This document shows positions 46,429 through 59,333 of a stretch of 64,000 bases of DNA, one piece after another. The DNA comes from Casuarina equisetifolia. Its lineage: Eukaryota > Streptophyta > Magnoliopsida > Fagales > Casuarinaceae. The position numbers and the translations under genes are program-made. The stretch is taken from the NCBI GenBank assembly GCA_028551475.1, contig CM052358.1:2358501-2422500 (forward strand), written 5' to 3'. The stretch's first letter is position 1; each line of letters opens with the position of its first letter. The notes beneath the pieces were generated by a model, which saw nothing but the letters and a program-made list of their open reading frames with translations, was not told where the DNA came from and made no database searches.

Positions 46429-49400
46429 TCGATATGCTGTCTGCTTTATGAATAAGGATTTGTACAACAGCGATGTTAATGTAAACTACTTTGTATGAAT
46501 AACAGAGATATAAAAATGTTTATATATATATTTTTTTGAAAATTCACTTTTGAAGAGAAAATGATTTTCTATTTCTTTTTTTTTAAAGAAAACTAAATAT
46601 ATAAATTTATTTATAACAAAAACAAATACAAAACCTATTTGTGCAGGTGAGAAATCCAAGGCTGAATGTCTCTAACTTTGGCCCAATAAAATTTGATGAA
46701 GATGACCTTTCCTTTTTAGATTGACTTTCTAGTAAGATTGCACAATCTAATATCTAATATCATATCAAAATTTAAGTTCAATTATACAAAAGATCATTCG
46801 CTTATGGAAAAGAGATATTGCAATAATATTTTTTTTTCATTTATAAGCTACTGATCTTACATTCTTAAATGACAAACAACTTACATAATTCAAGTTTTGT
46901 TTAGAATGCCTTTTAGAAGGAACAAAAATCTTTTTGTTGAAAAACATAATTATATTTTTGCTAGTGAATATAAGAATTTTAGCATAAACAAAGTAGCAAG
47001 AACAAAAGAGAAAATATAGAAATAAAAGAAAAGCAAAAAGAGAAAAGAAAAGAAAAATAAATTGTCATTATCATAGGGCTAACTAGCCCTACTAAAATAT
47101 CACATGAGAGCAAAACATATTCTTCAATTAAGAACCATACCTTCTTTTTATACACAATTTCATATAAATGACAATAAACATAGCGGTAGTAGAAAATCTT
47201 GAAACTATTAATGTATAGATCTAGTCATTGGTAGAAAATCTTGGATAATAATCTATTCTCTTCTATATGCTTGTAGTTTTCTTGTTTCTTCAACTCTAAT
47301 ACTTCATATTATGTAACGTTTCTTTGTTATTTGAGAATGAGATTTACTTGAAGGTGATCCTCCTTTCTCAATTTCTTCAAACTGCATATAGCAGGTCTTC
47401 ATTTATAATTATCATGAGAATAGGTAGTTGAATCAATAAATTCTGCAATAAAGCGTTCCCCCACCCGACCCACAAAAAATTATGTAGACTATGAGATCCC
47501 CTCTCCCAGTTGCTTCTCAAACCATGCTTATCACACTTTCTAAGTCGTCTTCTTATAACCTGTTGAACTTTGCTGAAACTTTAACATTCACCTTCAATGT
47601 GTAATGGGAGAACCTTTGTTTTGTAGTCAACTCAGTCATGGCGGCTGCGTTTGTCAAGGTGAGATTAGGCAATACCCAACTCCAGTTTGAAAATCCTCCT
47701 GCAAGGTGACACTTTGTCCTCATTTCACACATCCTATGATCATGATTGTAGTTGATGATGGGTTTTTTTCGCTTAAGCGCTTAAGCCACTCAATACCATC
47801 AACGACTACGGCTAGATGACTCCATTAACCCCAAAGGCAAGATTCATGAAATCCCAAAGCCCAGGTTCTATTATCATCAAATCAAAAATAGAGATTTTTG
47901 CAACATTTATTATTGCAATATAAGTGTAGGAAGTATAGAAAGTAAGTTTTTCATCTTGATGTAGATGATTTTAATTTCTCGGATATTCATTGAAAGAATT
48001 AAAAAGAGGGTTTAGACATCATAAGACGAAAGGTTTTTTTTTCTTTTCTATTTTTGCATTTTTTTTAAATTTAAATGCATGAGGACGCAATAACATAATT
48101 TTCCCATCAATTATAATTTAATCCTTTTAATATTCTCTCTATGTATTCCTTTTTTTACTATTTAGTTAGGACATAAAATTCAGATGATTATCGACCACAA
48201 CTCTTGCTTTTTGTTCCTAAAATCAACTAGCTTCGCTTCTACATCAACATCAACATCAACATCAACATTAATACAATAGTAATTAAAAATCTCTCTCCTC
48301 AGAGATGACTAAATTAAATAAGTATGCACCCATTTACGAGGTGTGAATAACTAAACTCTGAGCTGGATTGGTAGAAGGGGCCAAACTCCATTGATAAGTA
48401 GCTTCTTCCCCACAAGAAGCATGCTCCTCAAGGCTTTAAGAACATCATGTTCAACACGTTTATCGTCTTCTCTAACTCAACACATCCATGACCCAAATGA
48501 ACAGAATGAATGCCAGAGTTTAGAGGATACATATGGTGGAGGAAACGTGCGGCTAAAAGTTTTTATTATGGCACGTCAAAGGATAAGCTATGCTCACAGA
48601 AATAGAAGAAGAGAAAACGTCAAAGAACAACACTTGACACTACAAATCTGAATGATAAGAAGTAGGACTACCATCTCTTTCCAATTCTATAAGATTTGGA
48701 ATGTCGAACAGAGGTAAACCCTATTTTCTTCTTTCTTTTAAGTTATTAATTTCTGGATAAAGAATCTTACTAGACCCTCACTCAAGAATACTATATTGTT
48801 TTTGAGCTAAACACCAAAACGTCAACAACATTATGTCCATGTGAAAATCTCACATATTAGACCATAGTTTTCAAGAAAATGACCAATTTTGAGAAAGTAG
48901 ACCAAGTCATATCATCTTCCTCGTATCCTTTTGATATTTTGGCGAAGGAAAAGCAAAATATCGCAGTTTTTGCAGATATTTTTGTCAAGGAGACAAGAAG
49001 ATTCCATGTAAGGCTTTGTTCTTGTGGAGTAGAGTTGGGGTAGGAACAACCAAAGAAACCAAACCGAAAAACCGAGTTGATTTAGGATCAAAAATAGAAT
49101 TGACCACAAAAACAATCTGGTTTTGTATGTGAGTTCTTAAATTAACAGAGAAAATCAATCTTAAGAGCCGTGGTTAGTTTGCTGAAACCCGAACCATCCA
49201 TTAATATTCTAATTCAGGAACTCCCAACGAGGCTTAGGCGTTATCTTTAGCCTCGGCTGCATCGCTGTCCTCGTCACCATGACATAAGAAAGAGGGAGAG
49301 ACGTCACAGTCAGTATATTTTTTTCTCTGCAGCATCGTAATCTGAAAAGAATAGCGGTAGAAAAGGGGACAAAAGGGTTGGACTACGTGCCCGCTTGAAA

Positions 49401-49590
49401 TTGCGTTCCAATAAATCTATTGCACTTTGGAAGGCCGAGAGGGTCCTGGTTTGTCCTTTTAAAGGATTCGTTGATCTTATATAGTAAGCTTCTACACTGC
49501 AAAAGCATTATATTGAGAGAATCTTCGTGGGATTTGAAGATAAGAGATAGTAGTGCCCATCCCGAGTGGATCTTGAGAGAAAACGAGAGG
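46429..49590. repeat. Right edge of the cluster: S1 and S2, then dynein light chain promoter
   Basis: About 46430-47290 is AT-rich with a purine-rich patch (47000-47060). S1 lies at about 47300-47880 and S2 at 48000-48870. The cluster-derived DNA ends near 48880. From about 48900 the sequence is unique, and 49200-49590 must hold the promoter and 5' UTR of the next gene. No other gene recognised. Confidence 0.6.
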
Positions 49591-49967
49591 ATGTTGGAAG
49601 GAAAAGCTATGGTAGAAGACACAGACATGCCTGAGAAGATGCAGGTCCGTGCTATGGCTTCTGCTTCTCAAGCCCTGGATATCTATGATGTTGTCGACTG
49701 CAGATCCATTGCTGCCCACATCAAAAAGGTTCTCTTTTTCCCTCGCTCTCATTCAATATTCTGTTCTTTTCTTCTTCCATTTTCTTCCGGTGATATATGT
49801 GGTTTTACAATTTGCAGGATTTTGACAAGGCATATGGGAGCGGATGGCAGTGCGTGGTGGGTTCAAGTTTTGGGTGTTTCTTCACTCATTCTAAAGGAAC
49901 TTTCATCTACTTTAAACTGGAGACTCTCAATTTTCTCATCTTCAAAGGGGCTGTTTCCTCTCCCTGA
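49591..49967 (+). CDS. LC8-type dynein light chain
   Basis: Two exons, 49591-49728 and 49818-49967, joined at a GT-AG intron in phase 0; 95 aa. The N-terminus MLEGKAMVEDTDMPEKMQ and helix ASQALDIYDVVDCRSIAAHIKK are typical of the family. The second exon carries DFDKAYGSGWQCVVGSSFG, CFFTHSKGTFIYFKLETL and NFLIFKGA, the beta-strands that form the LC8 dimer and client groove. Flowering plants lack dynein heavy chains, so plant LC8 proteins are thought to act as dimerising hubs for other partners. The first ATG after the in-frame leader was chosen because family proteins begin MLEGKA. The short tail VSSP after FKGA is slightly longer than usual. Confidence 0.93.
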
Positions 49968-50900
49968 TGCCAAGACAGTGTTTGATTGTTAAGAAAGTTC
50001 GACAGAGAAGATGACAAAAAAGTGACCACATTTCCCGTCTCCATTTTCTAAAAGGTGTTACTGTTTGAAAAGAAGATAGAAGGAGAAGAATAATGTAAAC
50101 AATAGAGATAACAAGTAGTGTAGTATGGAACATAATCTCACACGGGAACTTCGGATTTGCCGGTTCTTGAGTGCTTGTGATGCTCGTTGGGGCATTTAGC
50201 AATGTACCATTTCTGTACATATCTTTGTTCTCATGATGTTTATCCTGATCGAACAATTCCTTACCTTATCTTGAATGTTTTTGTTTGGTTGCTGACGAGG
50301 ACTTATGCTATGTCGGTATTTTAAGATTCAAAAATCATGGTTGGTCTTGCTTCTCATGATGTTTATCCTCATCAAACTATTCCTCTTTTTTTATTGATAA
50401 GGCCTCTTGAAGGCCCAATTCTAACATCCATTATTATCAAAGAAGAACGTTTGTCTTTTTTGTGAAATTTCTGAACCTGCTAATGATTTTAGTTTTGTTT
50501 ATATCCGGAAAAGATCAGACCAAAGAATTGGAACAAAAAGAAGAAAGCAGGGGTTTTAGGTTCCGCAGAAGGGATAAGTACTAGCCGATGTATGCAGTCA
50601 ATGGCTGTCCATAAAACAAGCAACGATCAACTCCATTGCAAGGACAGATCACAAAGAAATGGTCAATAAATTACTGCAGGCCAAGCTGTCGACGATGTGG
50701 CATCCTTACTCTTCAGGCCCTGTTTAGTACTAATCAATCCACGCCTCCTGTCAAAGGGGCAAAAAGTGGTAGCTGCCATTTTTGACCGGAGAAATCTCTT
50801 TCATTGCAGCCAGGCAGATGCAAAATCAGTAAACGATAGCAGACAGGACAAGTCCCAATAGAGAATGCCTATTTTCATTCCCAAAACTTCACGAGAGTCA
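49968..50900. other. 3' UTR of the dynein light chain gene and intergenic DNA
   Basis: No coding region recognised. The duplicated phrase ctcatgatgtttatcct (about 50233 and 50355) is a short local repeat. Confidence 0.4.
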
Positions 50901-51000
50901 GAAGGCGCCTGCTTTGAAATTGTGATTCCAAGTTCTTACCATATGTTCTGCCATGGCCTTCAAGCTTTGCCAGTCTCACTTACCACATGAGGCAGTGCAT
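50901..51000 (-). pseudogene. HPR/HPPR exon-2 relic
   Basis: Read on the minus strand, ctgcctcatgtggtaagtg and the following bases match exon 2 of the adjacent reductases around the catalytic His (LLPHVGS...[15 protein letters not shown]). The relic gives LPHVVSETGKA, then a stop, then text like AMAEHMVRTWN in another frame. The same strand and proximity to the two intact genes indicate that a third tandem copy once existed. Confidence 0.6.
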
Positions 51001-51634
51001 CAATGATGGGAATTTGACAATGTAAAAGAATGTAACATGATACTTCTCTTTTTCTTCGTAAGATTATTACAACTTTTGTAGTTCTTGACGTACAATACTA
51101 CTTGTACAATTACTGCATAGTACACAAGTTTTTGTAGACTAAAAAAAGGGTGGTGAGGAAAGGAATTAAAATCACAAAGTTTTTCATCTAAAATTAGAGG
51201 TCACTTCAGGAGTAAACCTTAAAGTGTCAAATAAAATGTCGATTTCATTCCAAGAATAACCTTTTTTTCATTAACAAGATCTTTTTGGGTTAGGACCAGA
51301 GTTGAAAAGAAAAGAAATATGTTCCAGCCGTACCAATATTTTCCAGTGAAGTTCAAATAAATTGGACAAAGAGTCACCAAAAGAGAAGGAACAACTGAAG
51401 AAACTATAGTGCCTATTGCAGTTGTTCAAAAAAGAAGAAAAGAAATTGTTTAGTAATATCCAACTTTCAGTCATTCAAAATGTCAATTGGAAGTTGAATT
51501 TACTTTCTTCTTCTAAGAGAAGTGCTCATCAAAGGTCCAAAACTTTGATTAAAAGACTTCTAAGTCTAAATGGGTGAATGCTGGCACCAAGCAAAAAGCT
51601 ACAAACAAATCATACAATACACCTTCTCATAAAA
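51001..51634. other. 3' flank of the first HPR2-like gene
   Basis: AT-rich; contains the 3' UTR of the minus-strand reductase gene. Nothing else recognised. Confidence 0.4.
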
Positions 51635-53211
51635 TCAAATCACCGGCGTTAACAGGGGCTTCTTTAGAAAATGTGCCTCCAAGTTTTTGACCACAAGGTC
51701 TGCCATTGCCTTACTGGTTTCATGAGTGTCACTCCCAACATGAGGTAAGAGAACAACATTTTCAAGTCCTAGCAGTTGTTCAGGAACCTCCGGCTCATTT
51801 TCAAACACATCAAGGCCAGCCCCACCCAACCGGCCTTCTACAAGTGCAGATACAAGCTCGGGTTCATCAACATGTGGACCTCGTCCAATGTTGATGAGAA
51901 TGCCCTTTGGACCTAATGCATCAATAACATCACGGTTGACAATGTGGTGGGTATCTTCTGTCAAAGCACATGCCACAACAAGAATTTGACAATTGGCCGC
52001 CAAGTCAGTGATGTTGGAGTAGTACTTGTAATTTGTTTCAGGTTTCACAGACCTTGAGCAATAACTGATGGGGCACCCAAATGCTTCAGCTCTCTTTGCA
52101 ATTGCTGAACCAATCCTGCCCAACCCAACAATTCCAACTGGTTTACCACTGAACTGAAAGATAAAACAAAATCAATGTGTATATAAATAAGTAGATATAG
52201 GAAGGACATGAGGAATGAAAAAGGATCAAATTCAAGTCCCCATTCAGGTGAGAAACACATACTAGTATTCGACTACAGAGAACACACCATCTTTCTGCCA
52301 ATCTTTTTGTTTTTTCTTTCAATAACCTGTCTGTTGATTCATCTCTTCACTTGCTCTTTTTATATTCCTTATTGATTGAAATGCCAATCATGTAATATCA
52401 TACAGGCCAAGTGAGAATGTCCAAGTTTGAAACTTTACACCGGCAAAAGCAGTATATACAGCTGACGAACATTTCCCAACTCTGGCAACTGAAACGGCAA
52501 AAGCAAATCATGGAGACCAAATTCCACACTGTTGGACAGTCTCAGTTGTTACTAAACTCTTAATGAGAGGCAAATTGATTTTGGAGACAAACACAGAATC
52601 TAAAACTCCAACATGATTGAGATTAAAAGACAATGTCAGGATGATAAAATTTATGATATTCAAATTCAGTCCCATGCCTGGAATCAACGAGTCCAAAAAC
52701 TATCCATTGCCAATATTTCAGTAGAACTAAAACTTAAAGCAGTACAACAAAAAGCTTCGACAATCAACAGAAAAGAACGAGAACTAACCTTGGTAGCCAA
52801 CTCGAAATCGCCTTTCTTCCACGACCCACTCTTCACAAACCGGTCACACTCACAAACCCTCCTCGTGACCGCCAAGGCCAATCCAATCGCCAGGTCGGCG
52901 ACATCGTCGGTCAAAACGTCGGGCGTGTTAGTAACCCTAATGCCCTTCTCCTCACATTTCTTCAGATCAATCTTATCCAACCCCACACTGTAACTCGAAA
53001 CGATCTCCAACTTTGGCAGCGACTCGATCAGCTCCGCGTCCGCACCGATTTTGGTGTTTCCCACCAATGCCCGGATGGAATTGGAGTGTTTCTTCCAGGA
53101 ATCAGAGTCAGAGGAATCGGCCCAGAGTGTGTAGAGGTTGAAGCGCTTCTGCAGCTGCTGTTCGAGGTAATCGAACATTGGGCAGGTCATTAAGACACCG
53201 ATGGAATCCAT
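51635..53211 (-). CDS. HPR2: Glyoxylate/hydroxypyruvate reductase HPR2-like / HPPR (copy 1)
   Basis: Two exons, 52789-53211 and 51635-52153, 313 aa, the usual length. It is a D-2-hydroxyacid dehydrogenase: substrate domain ([12 protein letters not shown] at the start, [34 protein letters not shown]), then a Rossmann domain with GLGRIGSA (about 152-158). Catalytic residues are present as Arg232 ([14 protein letters not shown]), Glu261 ([10 protein letters not shown]) and His279 (LLPHVGS). The SRS after the second strand favours NADPH. Relatives reduce hydroxypyruvate and glyoxylate in the cytosol (photorespiratory bypass) or 4-hydroxyphenylpyruvate (rosmarinic acid pathway). Sequence alone does not settle the substrate. 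Compared with its neighbour this copy is more diverged (CALTEDTHH where the neighbour has CPLNEETRH). Confidence 0.92.
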
Positions 53212-53919
53212 TGGAAGGCTAGGGTTTTTACGAGGAACTTGATTTTCAGTTAATATGGTTGGTGGTTTTGTGGGAAACAGATTTTTGAAACGCCGTTTTG
53301 GAATTTATGGTAGTTAAAAACTGTGAATTTGTATGTGGAAATTTCCCCTTTCTTTTTTTTTCATTTTTTTAAGAAGTCAGTTTTAAATTAAAAAATATGC
53401 TTCCTAAAATACGATTAGAGTATAAGATAATAATATTATAAGGAGATTTATCATATATACTAAGAAAATTTTAACCTAATGGTCAATGACCCTTTCTAGT
53501 TCATCAATAAACCAACAAGCATTATGACTTCTTAAATGTGAAACTCATAATTCACATCATAAAAAATACAGCCCATGAATCAAATATAAGATTTATCATG
53601 CAATGTCATTCACGCAACTCTACAACTTAGCATCATCTTGATTACGAAGACCATGTTAGAATATGTTGTGTTTTTTCATAATATGCTACAAACCGAGTTG
53701 AAGTAAGGAAATGAAGAGGAAAAAATGGAAAGGGTACAGAAATCAAGTTTGGAAATCAGAATGCCAGGAACTGCGTTTGAAGATAGAATCTCCATTTGTT
53801 ATTAACAAGGTTTTCCATTCCATGCAGATACATGTGATAAGGGTCTACAAACAATGGAATCCGCAGTAGGCGAGATTCAGCTTTCAAACAATCTAAAACA
53901 TCTGGACCCTTCAATGGCA
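53212..53919. other. Promoter of HPR copy 1 and 3' flank of HPR copy 2
   Basis: AT-rich, about 700 bp between the head of one minus-strand gene and the tail of the next. No ORF of note. Confidence 0.5.
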
Positions 53920-56859
53920 CTAAACCAATGGGGTTAGCAGTGGTTTGTTCAGAAAGTGAGCCTCCAGGTTTCCAAGCACAAGGTCAGCCATGGCCGTTCG
54001 GGTTTCAACCGTGGCACTCCCTACATGAGGCAACAGGACCGCATTTTCAAGCCCGAACAGTTCCTCAGGTACTTCAGGCTCATTTTCATACACATCCAGG
54101 CCAGCACCACCCAACCGGCCTTCAACCAGTGCAGATACCAGCTCTGGTTCGTCTACGTGAGGACCCCTTCCAATGTTGATAAGAACACCCTTTGGACCCA
54201 ATGCATCAAGGACTTCCCGGTTGACGATGTGGCGCGTTTCTTCATTCAGCGGGCAAGCAACAACCAGAATTTGGCAGTTGGCGGCTAACTCAACAACGCT
54301 TGGATAGTATGTGTATTTTGTTTCAGGCTTTTCTGATCTAGAGTAGTAACAGATTGGACAGCTAAATGCTTCAGCTCTCTTCGCAATAGCCATTCCAATC
54401 CTTCCCAAACCAATAATACCAATTGTTTTTCCAGTGAACTAAAAGAAAGAAAGAAAGAATGGATATTAGAGAAAGGAGATAGAGAGGAAATGCATGTAAA
54501 AAACAATTAAACAAAATAAGAGAAATAAAATCCACGTCTCTTGAGGGATTTTCTTATATAAACCATAAGAGATTAATAGAATCAAGCTCAGCATCCCAAT
54601 TATCAAAGTATATTTTCGCCGTCAGGAAGAACGTCCTTATGATGTGACTAGTGTGCATGTATGATACTGATTTCTGACTTCTGACTTCTCTAAATACAAT
54701 CTGGGGTAAGGCTTTACATTATCAGAAGCTATTACCCCTTTTGGTGTGTTTCCTATTAATTTTCCTGTATCACATCGTGCTACAGGGGATAAACCTAGAT
54801 ACTGGAATTAATTGTCATATATGAAGGAGCACAAACTAATTTCACTTATAGGTTGCTTGCAAAAATAAGAAATTGCATAAAAATCTTGTCAGGCTAAGGG
54901 CTGGATTAGTATTTCTAAAGAGAAAAAGGAAAGAGAAGAAGAAAAAAAACTCCACAAAGTTCATTGCTACTTAATCTTTGGTTACTTGGCTCATATAAGC
55001 CAACCTACTCACAAGCTTTTATTCTTTAAACAGTCTGAGCTTCGACAACACTATGTCCACTCAATAAGGCTCCCCGACAGGCTGGTTAGCTAGAAGGAAG
55101 CTAGTGAATGCTCCTCGTATGTTGTATTAGCTATTCTGCAGTCTACGGGCAGCTGGATTAGATTCTAAGATGCATGAAAGAAGCTTGAATTCCCAAGCGG
55201 ATAAATAAGAGAAGTTCAAGCCGAGCCAAACATCTACAGAGCAAATCTTGCGTAATTGAGCCAAGGTGAGATAGAATATGTTGCAGTTGTCAACATACAC
55301 TGACACAGGTATCAAAGATAGGTGCTTCACTAACGGTATGAATAACACCTACATTGAACACTGACTTGCATGGCTTTTGCAGATGGTTTATTGTCATAAA
55401 ACTTCCTGCACTACACATTTCATTCTATTATTTGGTGAGCCAGCTATTCCACACTAAAACTACATGCATCTCCAAATATCTGCAGCTGCTGTACAACGTC
55501 AAATGCAAGGAACAATGGCAGCAAGGAAATACGCTAGTCACTAATTTTAAACTCAAAACCACCTACTTAATAAACCATTTCAGCATTACGCATGCTTCAG
55601 TATAAAATCTTCCCACCTTGTCTGTTATTTGGCTTCACAGATGTTGTTCACCTTTTAGCAGTGAAATTAATGCCATATATACCCAATTGAACACTTTCCG
55701 GCATTTATACAAGTTAAAAGAAAATGAAAGAAAAAATATCACAAGAACATAAGCAGACATAAAATTTGCATCATACCATCCAGCCACAAGAAGCACACAA
55801 GGAAAAGCACAAAATCTGCATATCTACATACTAATGCAACACAACTGCAACACTTATATTATTCCTTGTTCCTTGTTTACAAAAGCAATAATCAAAAGAT
55901 GATAAACAGAACACAAATAAATATGTTCCTTGGTCATAGTCCAAGACGATGGTAAAAGTATTATTGTCACAGATTCAATTACATGCAATACACAGAGTAC
56001 CTAATGCCGAATGACCAATAAACTGTTTATTTTTCTACGCTAGTTTACTAAACCTACAGATTCTTCTATTGACTTACATAAGCACGAGCTCCAATTGGCT
56101 CCAGACTCATCCTTGTCTCTCATACGAAACAAAAATAGAAGCAACTTATGAACAAAGACATACAATTTCAATCTTTCTTAATCATCATCCCCAGTTCAAT
56201 CCCCCACCTCCACATCACATATCTGGCATAATTAACCAGAACACAGATACTACCCATTACCATTTGTTTGTGCCACCTATAAGACAATAGCCAGAACAAG
56301 ACAAAATCGTGAATTAACCATCCCAACCATTTCAAAGAGTTCTAAACCATCAAACTAACAATCGCCCAAATATAGTAAGCGCTCGCGTTTCAATCCCATT
56401 AAAAACCAATTAAGCAGTAAAAGGAAAGCGAGTAACCTTAGCAGTCAACTTAAAGTCCCCCTTCTTCCATTGCCCACTCCTCACATACCGATCGCTCGCA
56501 CACAGCCTCCTCAGCACCGCCAGCATGAGCCCGATTGCAAGATCCGCCACGTCGTCCGTCAGCACGTCGGGCGTATTCGTGACCCTAATCCCCTTCTCCT
56601 TGCACTTCTTCAAGTCGATCTTATCCACCCCGACGCTAAAGCTCGAGACGATCTCGAGCTTCGGCAGCGCGTCGATGAGCTCAGCGTCGGCACCGGCTGA
56701 CGAGTTGCCGACGACAGCGCGAATGGAAGCGGCGTGATCCTTGAGGAACTGCGGCTTCTGCGGAACGGTCCAGAAGCGGAAGAGATTGTAGCGCTTCTGA
56801 AGCTCTTGCTCGAGGTAGGAGTTCGCTGGGCACAGCATGAGTACGCCAATGGATTCCAT
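53920..56859 (-). CDS. HPR2: Glyoxylate/hydroxypyruvate reductase HPR2 / HPPR (copy 2)
   Basis: Two exons, 56437-56859 and 53920-54438, 313 aa, with the intron at exactly the same codon as copy 1 but about 2.0 kb long. It has [27 protein letters not shown], the GLGRIGMA dinucleotide loop, Arg232 in [14 protein letters not shown], Glu261 in [10 protein letters not shown], His279 in [13 protein letters not shown] and a C-terminus LLTPLV. It is the more conserved of the pair ([24 protein letters not shown] matches characterised HPPR enzymes closely). The frame is open 36 codons further upstream to an ATG at 56967, but MESIGVL is the family start. It is a tandem paralogue of the 51.6-53.2 kb gene, with a relic of a third at 50.9 kb. 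Exon 1 is GC-rich compared with the surroundings. Confidence 0.95.
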
Positions 56860-58697
56860 TAAGGCCAGGGATAAGGTTTTCGGGGTTACACCGAAGGTGG
56901 AAGGAGACTCCTCTCGATGAGAAAATTTGGAGCAGGTGTGTCTGCTACTGCGTTGTGAGCCGGACAAGAGGAACTGACAAATAAAAAAGTGCTGGATTTT
57001 TAAACTCCCGGTGGAAGTCGTTGAACGAGTAGTTTATGGCCAGGATTTCGGGAGGCCGAGGTCACAAAAATCTTATTCTATCTTATAAGCTCGTTGGCCT
57101 TAATGTCGTATACTTTACCTAAATCCACGACAAGTAATATCAAAGTTAAATCGTAACATAATCTGATAATTTTGTATAGCATAATTACTATTCTTTAATG
57201 TGAAATAGATCCTATATTGACAAGAAAAAAAAAAAAAAGAAGATAGTTTGGTCATGTAAAAAAGTCTAATTATCCTTTCTATTAAATTAATCTTTTGAGT
57301 TAAAACCCAAAAACATAATTGCTTGAATCTCAAGACATTCTTCTAACCAATCATACACTTTATTGAGATATATGTAAATTCCCCCTCTAAGAACCGTATC
57401 TAAAAATTTCATTTTGTATAGCTTAAATAAAAACATTCAAATGTTCATTGTAACTGTATAATAGAAAACTTTCAAACTTCTTTAATTGAATGATTTAATA
57501 CAAAATAACAAAAATTTAAAAGCTCTTCCTCACACAAGATAAAATAAATTTGACCCAAATGCCTAAGGTCTTTCATGGTACATATAATGAAAATATTTCT
57601 TTCTTAGAAGTTAGTTTTAAATGGAAAAAAAATTAACATTCTTATACAAATATGATATAAAAATACTTTTTTATGCTATTAAAAGGACATAATTTTCTAG
57701 AATCGATCATTAAATGATTGTCCAAAATCTAAGTAATGTTCGAAATACCATTTTTAAATATGCATATGAAAACCAATTTGCAAAATTTATTCCGTTGGAA
57801 GATCGTTGTCTATTCTAACCGAATACTAAATATGATTATTATTTATTTTATAATAAAAATAATTATCATTTCTTTTAAATAATATTACATACCAATGGTC
57901 AGCATCAAAATGAATAATATATAAAATCATTAAGTTAAATACCTTTTAACTAAACAAAAATTAAAAATTTGAAGGAGTGGTTAACCACCCCCTTACATGT
58001 CAGAATCTGAATTCACAACTAAGCTTTTGAAGTCCTTTGTGATTTATTTACAAGATCTTTATACCATAATTAGTTAGAACTTATTTGTTTCAAGTTGACC
58101 TGTGTTGTATATGTTCATCTTTGAGCAACAACATTAGAAAATTAGGAGAAATTATTTATAATAAAAAAAACTAGAATAACCAACGTACCCCATTGTGTCT
58201 AGTCTTAAGAACATAAGAATGTTAATATTCTTCTGGTAATATTTTCTCAAGCTAAGATTGTCTAAATTACTACAACAATTTCATTAGAAAGTTCATATTT
58301 TATCTAAAATTTCACTTAAAAATAGGAATTTTTTTATATTGAAAATTCTTACCAAAATTCAAGTAATACAAACTTTTATCACAAGATTATTAATAATTTT
58401 CTTGTTGTTGAGAACAAATATCTTACATGAAAAGGATTTAATCTTGAAATAACATTTAAATATAAAAAAATATATATTACATGTGTTAATATTTGTATTA
58501 GATTATAAAGCTTCTAATATAATATCAAAATTAATTTCTCAAAACTCTTTTAAGTATATATGGATTATATGATAGTACTGAAGATGAAAACTTCACATAA
58601 GAAAAAACAATCTTTAATTCATAAGTTTTTCGAGTGCATGTATAAATTGGAGAAAGGTATTTTATCTTACTTAGAAGTCGGCTTGACCCTCTTGAGA

Positions 58698-58733
<36 letters not shown>

Positions 58734-59333
58734 GTGCTGAAGAAGAAACAGGACAAGAAGATGGAACAGAAGCGAAAAACCAGAGTAAAAGGTTGTTGAA
58801 AGAGGGACGAATTAAAGGAGTCTGTTATGTTTGTCAGAATGAATTCGTTGAGTTTCCTGCTCTCCCGTGGTCGCCGGCCATTTCGGAGGGACAGAGAGAT
58901 GAAGATGTGGTTGGCACGCCTGTCTGTCTTCCACTGGATTCTAGCTTCCTTTGACCCCCTGGCTGAAGCCTCAGCCATCCATTTCACGAACTGAGAGAAG
59001 AACACGAAACGAATCCCGGAGCTCCAAAACAATCCGCTTTCCCGAAACATGCACCCCACGATCTAGCAACCTAAACTCAGAAAAGCAAAGACTAAGACAA
59101 ACCCCATAAAAACAATTACCTTAAACTTTCTTGTCAAAGGCTCAAATCGTTTAAAAAATTAACGTCTTTCCAGAATCTTTGGGAGTTCGGTCTCCTCCCT
59201 TTTCTTCTCCTTCTCTCTCGTGTCAAAGATAATAGGCAAAATTGCTTCCTCTCCTTCTCCTTCTCGCGGGTTGAACAAATCCAATGTGTTCTGCCTAGTC
59301 CATTCTGTGAAAGTTTTCCTTAGAAAGCTGAAG
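56860..59333. other. Divergent promoter region between HPR2 and RopGEF
   Basis: About 2.5 kb, very AT-rich between 57100 and 58600 with no gene recognised. The HPR2 promoter is at the left end. At the right, 58850-59333 must hold the RopGEF promoter and 5' UTR, with a C/T-rich leader (ctccttttcttctcc near 59195-59215). Confidence 0.5.
58700..58731. repeat. (GA)n microsatellite
   Basis: About 16 GA dinucleotides, about 600 bp upstream of the RopGEF start. A minus-strand open frame across it gives only a poly Ser-Leu tail. Confidence 0.9.

Noticed and set aside
58667-59059. Minus-strand open frame of 130 codons upstream of RopGEF
   Set aside because: Ends in a Ser-Leu run created by the (GA)n repeat. 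No recognisable domain, and it overlaps the likely RopGEF promoter.
59220-59333. N-terminal extension of RopGEF
   Set aside because: The frame is open but has no ATG upstream of 59334, so the start was placed at MVRALEDEQ.
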